Shown one piece after another: positions 63,101-64,000 of a stretch of 64,000 bases of DNA. Made by a program: the position numbers and the translations under genes. The stretch spans positions 2,418,001 to 2,482,000 of the forward strand of contig CM074179.1 of NCBI GenBank assembly GCA_037179385.1, written 5' to 3'. Numbering within the stretch: position 1 is the stretch's first letter; each line of letters starts with the position of its first letter. The stretch comes from Holothuria scabra (taxonomy: Eukaryota > Echinodermata > Holothuroidea > Aspidochirotida > Holothuriidae). Under the pieces are notes generated by a model, which did not search any database, had not been told where the DNA came from, and saw only the letters and a program-made list of their open reading frames with translations.

Positions 63101-63552
63101 TGCATACAAAGAAAATGGCGTCAGTCCTTATGAAACCATCCAGTCTGAACAATGAACTCTTGTGATGTTTTCATCTCCTCAAAATTATACTAATTACAGA
63201 AGTTGCATCATTTGGATTTTAACAACTTTGGTTGACAAAATTATAATTTAGCCAAAAATAGCTGAATTTCTATCCCTTCAAAACTTATTTTTTTAAAAGA
63301 TGATTTACCTCAAAAATGATCACCTCAATTTCACAAATGATAGCAAAAATACTTTGGATCTGTTTGAGAGTTCCTACAACCATTTCGTTTTTTAATCAAG
63401 TTTTATCTTTGATTTTTTTCCAGATGGCCTGCCAGATGAACAACCGCATTGGATGGAATCACTAAAAACACTCACAGATGGGGAATCCCCAACACAAACT
63501 CACACAAACAGTCTTTTCCCAACACAACAGATACCACAGACTCTGCAGAGAG
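45109..63552 (+). CDS. CNOT4: CNOT4 (NOT4), RING-type E3 ubiquitin ligase of the CCR4-NOT complex (3' end outside window)
   Basis: Sixteen coding exons join in phase: 45109-45156, 46693-46761, 47199-47311, 47862-47951, 48883-48943, 50014-50265, 50826-50893, 53641-53814, 54537-54674, 55680-55987, 57048-57167, 57895-58119, 59391-59578, 60838-61018, 62806-62919 and 63424-63552, giving about 759 residues so far. Domains in order: the unusual C4C4 RING (residues 17-60, CPLCMET...CTCGYQ..CRFC...CPACR), a basic linker helix, an RRM (about 110-190), and a C3H zinc finger (about 199-217, CSHFLKNSQCPKQDCMYLHE). A long disordered tail follows, with the conserved DWQAAFGF...DDLGFDPWNE motif. CNOT4 ubiquitinates ribosome-associated and other targets and links CCR4-NOT to quality control. 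No domain is broken. The gene is open at the right edge. Confidence 0.96.
46125..46450. repeat. 37-bp tandem repeat, about eight to nine copies
   Basis: Units of gctagtggtatagcatgg plus tggtgtgtgggtgaggg in CNOT4 intron 2. The rest of 45157-46692 shows nothing named. Confidence 0.92.
46693..46761 (+). CDS. CNOT4: CNOT4 exon: RING first half
   Basis: CPLCMETLEIDDVNFFPCTC then GYQ; 23 codons, phase 0 at both ends. It holds the first four zinc-binding cysteines. Confidence 0.97.
47199..47311 (+). CDS. CNOT4: CNOT4 exon: RING second half
   Basis: ICRFCWHRIRTDENGLCPAC then RKAYPECPADFKPLSEE. Completes the C4C4 RING. Donor GA|GTAAGG. Confidence 0.97.
47862..47951 (+). CDS. CNOT4: CNOT4 exon: basic linker helix
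   Basis: ELQRIKTEKRQKDMQRKQKI then TENRKHLASVR; matches the conserved coiled linker after the RING. The bases before it (47312-47861) show nothing named. Confidence 0.96.
48230..48450 (-). repeat. Third tRNA-like SINE-type repeat (minus orientation)
   Basis: Read on minus, gcatgggttcaaattcggc is B-box-like and is followed by acgtgggtttttctccaggg and ggactccagcttccctc, a common SINE-body phrase. Open frames here on both strands are not taken as genes. Confidence 0.5.
48883..48943 (+). CDS. CNOT4: CNOT4 exon: RRM start
   Basis: RVVQKNLVFVVGLSQRLADT(E); NLVFVVGL is the RNP2 strand of the CNOT4 RRM. Confidence 0.96.
49254..49494 (+). repeat. tRNA-derived SINE with (TAAC)n tail
   Basis: The body aacaagccagtgagccacaa and aaaaaaggctgaggc, the 3' end ggttggaaactgggccg and the tail ctaactaactaac are clear; the head is diverged. 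Near 49419-49455 ccaattaaccaatagg shows a small duplication. Confidence 0.85.
50014..50265 (+). CDS. CNOT4: CNOT4 exon: RRM core and start of C3H finger
   Basis: ILKKQEYFGKFGKILKVVIN, then ASAYVTYQRQEDALRAIQAV and GRTLKASLGTTKYCSHFLKN. AYVTY is the RNP1-like strand. Confidence 0.97.
50826..50893 (+). CDS. CNOT4: CNOT4 exon: rest of C3H finger
   Basis: DCMYLHELGDEAASFTKEDM then QQ(G). It supplies the third Cys and the His of the finger. Almost identical to the vertebrate protein. Confidence 0.97.
51181..52485. mobile_element. 1.3-kb nonautonomous hAT-type element
   Basis: It starts tagtgtttgcacgggtac and ends gtacctgtgcaaacacta, inverted. The flanks gtggaggt and gtggagat are an 8-bp duplication with one difference. 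Both ends also contain gggtaccc(g). The inside is more CpG-rich than its surroundings and holds no transposase frame. CNOT4 intron 50894-53640. Confidence 0.88.
52490..53640. other. CNOT4 intron, unassigned
   Basis: Nothing recognised: no open frame with motifs, no tandem or inverted repeat. Confidence 0.45.
53641..53814 (+). CDS. CNOT4: CNOT4 exon after the C3H finger
   Basis: GKHQEYEQKLLQDVFKGSTH is conserved; the rest is Ser/Thr/Gln-rich linker. Donor AG|GTAAGA. Confidence 0.95.
54537..54674 (+). CDS. CNOT4: CNOT4 disordered-tail exon 1
   Basis: RVKQSSPPLLSQSPQNDSKD then PWPSLLKEQ; polar, no domain. Both phases fit. Confidence 0.88.
55680..55987 (+). CDS. CNOT4: CNOT4 disordered-tail exon 2
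   Basis: EPLSESVAIPIRPTSDIPRQ to QQPPPPGLGNAHPLSAFN(G). Donor G|GTAGGT. The PPPPG(L/F) motif recurs in the family. Confidence 0.9.
57048..57167 (+). CDS. CNOT4: CNOT4 exon with conserved DWQAAFGF motif
   Basis: GWGEGLGGLSNDILPVDTQT then DWQAAFGFDSEEKDPKDDDL. This is the most conserved block of the metazoan tail. Confidence 0.95.
57211..57497. repeat. 73-bp tandem repeat, four copies
   Basis: Units start gccattagtggagtcc at 57211, 57284, 57357 and 57430, nearly identical. The array starts 43 bp after the donor of the conserved DWQAAFGF exon. Confidence 0.95.
57895..58119 (+). CDS. CNOT4: CNOT4 exon with GFDPWNE motif
   Basis: GFDPWNESSKGLAALLETEL completes the conserved block; then proline-rich PPPGFVLPPNHVLPF. 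Donor AAG|GTATGT. Confidence 0.95.
58490..58620. repeat. Short imperfect tandem repeat, about 24 bp
   Basis: About five units with aaactatttcc preceded by (g)aag(g). CNOT4 intron 58120-59390. Confidence 0.7.
58835..59155 (-). repeat. Interspersed repeat C, copy 2 (inverted)
   Basis: Reverse relative of 21671-22010: ttttttattcattcctc, ctgtgataaatgtcttat and gtctcaggctcatttcc. Confidence 0.7.
59391..59578 (+). CDS. CNOT4: CNOT4 tail exon, Pro/His/Gln-rich
   Basis: EIGGSKMFTWMQVGPPGMGQ to QQTSQQKLIPNFQ. Acceptor gcttctccag, donor CAG|GTAACA. Confidence 0.86.
59579..60837. other. CNOT4 intron, unassigned
   Basis: No exon-like frame, named repeat or RNA gene seen. Confidence 0.45.
60838..61018 (+). 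CDS. CNOT4: CNOT4 tail exon, LLPNINIRF
   Basis: A Gln-rich start, then SIKSEQDYLRELLPNINIRF and a short conserved helix. Matches the vertebrate ALLPNVNISF-type block. Confidence 0.92.
61269..61923. mobile_element. 655-bp element with long two-part inverted ends
   Basis: The outer 25-nt ends (61269-61293 and 61899-61923) match inverted at 23 of 25 bases, core tagataccaaact. An inner pair, TGACTCCTCACGGA (61319-61332) against 61872-61885 and AATCGGAGGGG (61338-61348) against 61856-61866, follows. The interior is CpG-rich. No known superfamily fits; no transposase. CNOT4 intron 61019-62805. Confidence 0.85.
61930..62505. other. CNOT4 intron, unassigned part
   Basis: Between the 655-bp element and the SINE. 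Nothing recognised. Confidence 0.45.
62508..62766 (+). repeat. tRNA-derived SINE, near full length
   Basis: The head cagtcaagtggttagagc, B-box-like tggagtttgactcctgg, the body and the tail ctcactaactcaac; ends about 40 bp before the CNOT4 exon at 62806. Confidence 0.85.
62806..62919 (+). CDS. CNOT4: CNOT4 tail exon
   Basis: ANGSMWGSHSLHIPDPAIVS then INATAATTPSPKPTEKLE. Acceptor catcctacag, donor A|GTAAGT. Confidence 0.88.
63424..63552 (+). CDS. CNOT4: CNOT4 tail exon, last in window
   Basis: NGLPDEQPHWMESLKTLTDG then a Thr/Gln-rich end, PQTLQR. PHW(M/L).SL..LT matches the vertebrate C-terminal block. Donor G|GTAGGT. The following 448 bases are intron. Confidence 0.92.
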
Positions 63553-64000
63553 GTAGGTTTCAGGATCTTGGGTCAAAGGTCAGGTTCATTTAGCAAAGAT
63601 GATTTAATTTGTTGTTAGATAGGTGACAAATCTCAACAAGATCTTATGCTTCTTAGGATGTAGGAATCTTTATTAACCATAACAGGAATTTGGTGCCATT
63701 TCATCTCATAATTCATAAAACAGAGAAACACCGAAAGCCTAATAAAACCAATAACACAATCAAAGACTCTAAGACTGCATGATCACCTGCACTTCTCCCA
63801 ATATTTTTGCCAGAAATTAATGCATTTTCCCCTCATGCTGGGAAAATCATCTGATGAAAAGTTGATTGTGTGTCTAGTCATGAGAATTCCCTCCCCACAT
63901 TGAACCAAAATCCTGCAAAAACATTTTAGAGGGTGTGGGGTTGCGGCTTTCCTGGTCAGTCACATTCTCAGACCTGCTGGAAGCACACAAAACATTTGTA

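Overview
The window is animal nuclear DNA. It is AT-rich, with long introns, GT-AG splice sites and dense degenerate transposons, and it contains no bacterial-style operons. Three protein genes can be read exon by exon from conserved protein blocks. All three are metazoan housekeeping genes. Their sequence, the tRNA-derived SINE with a (TAAC)n tail, the hAT and TTAA-type MITEs, the BEL/Pao fragment and the nuclear-receptor-half-site tandem repeats suggest an invertebrate deuterostome, most likely an echinoderm. The species cannot be fixed from the sequence alone.

Layout: (1) 1-12536, plus strand: the C-terminal half of CABIN1 (calcineurin-binding protein 1, HIRA histone-chaperone complex), nine exons with the 5' part outside the window. 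The last exon is 2.25 kb and carries seven 18-residue tandem repeats. (2) 12537-21520: intergenic, between the convergent 3' ends of CABIN1 and SCNM1. It holds a 300-bp inverted-repeat element, an 11-unit tandem array of about 145 bp, SINE pieces and several MITEs. (3) 21521-41128, minus strand: a complete SCNM1 gene (minor-spliceosome protein) in seven coding exons, about 601 residues. The human protein is about 230 residues, and the difference lies in one 1287-bp exon. Its introns hold a LINE fragment, a promoter-like CpG-rich island with two divergent ATGGCG starts, three piggyBac-like MITEs in a row, a second half-site tandem array and a BEL/Pao remnant. (4) About 41129-41540: a compact head-to-head promoter with YY1-like and NRF1-like motifs shared by SCNM1 and CNOT4. 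(5) 41541-64000, plus strand: CNOT4 (NOT4, the E3 ubiquitin ligase of the CCR4-NOT complex), with a 5' UTR exon, a mixed UTR/coding exon and 15 further coding exons. The gene continues past the right edge.

The three genes act in different nuclear and RNA processes: H3.3 deposition and calcineurin/MEF2 control, U12-type splicing, and mRNA decay with co-translational quality control. No joint pathway is implied. The SCNM1/CNOT4 pair probably shares a promoter.

The least ordinary features are: tandem arrays in which each unit carries TGACCY half-sites in a fixed N4-N4-N1 or N4-N1 ladder and which end in a CA-repeat plus a hairpin of unconserved sequence; the SCNM1 exon expansion; the CABIN1 PLSNL repeat; and a promoter-like island inside SCNM1 whose minus-strand mini-exon is in phase with SCNM1 exon 4. 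Exon boundaries were set by hand from splice consensus, reading phase and remembered family similarity. No alignment or transcript data were available.
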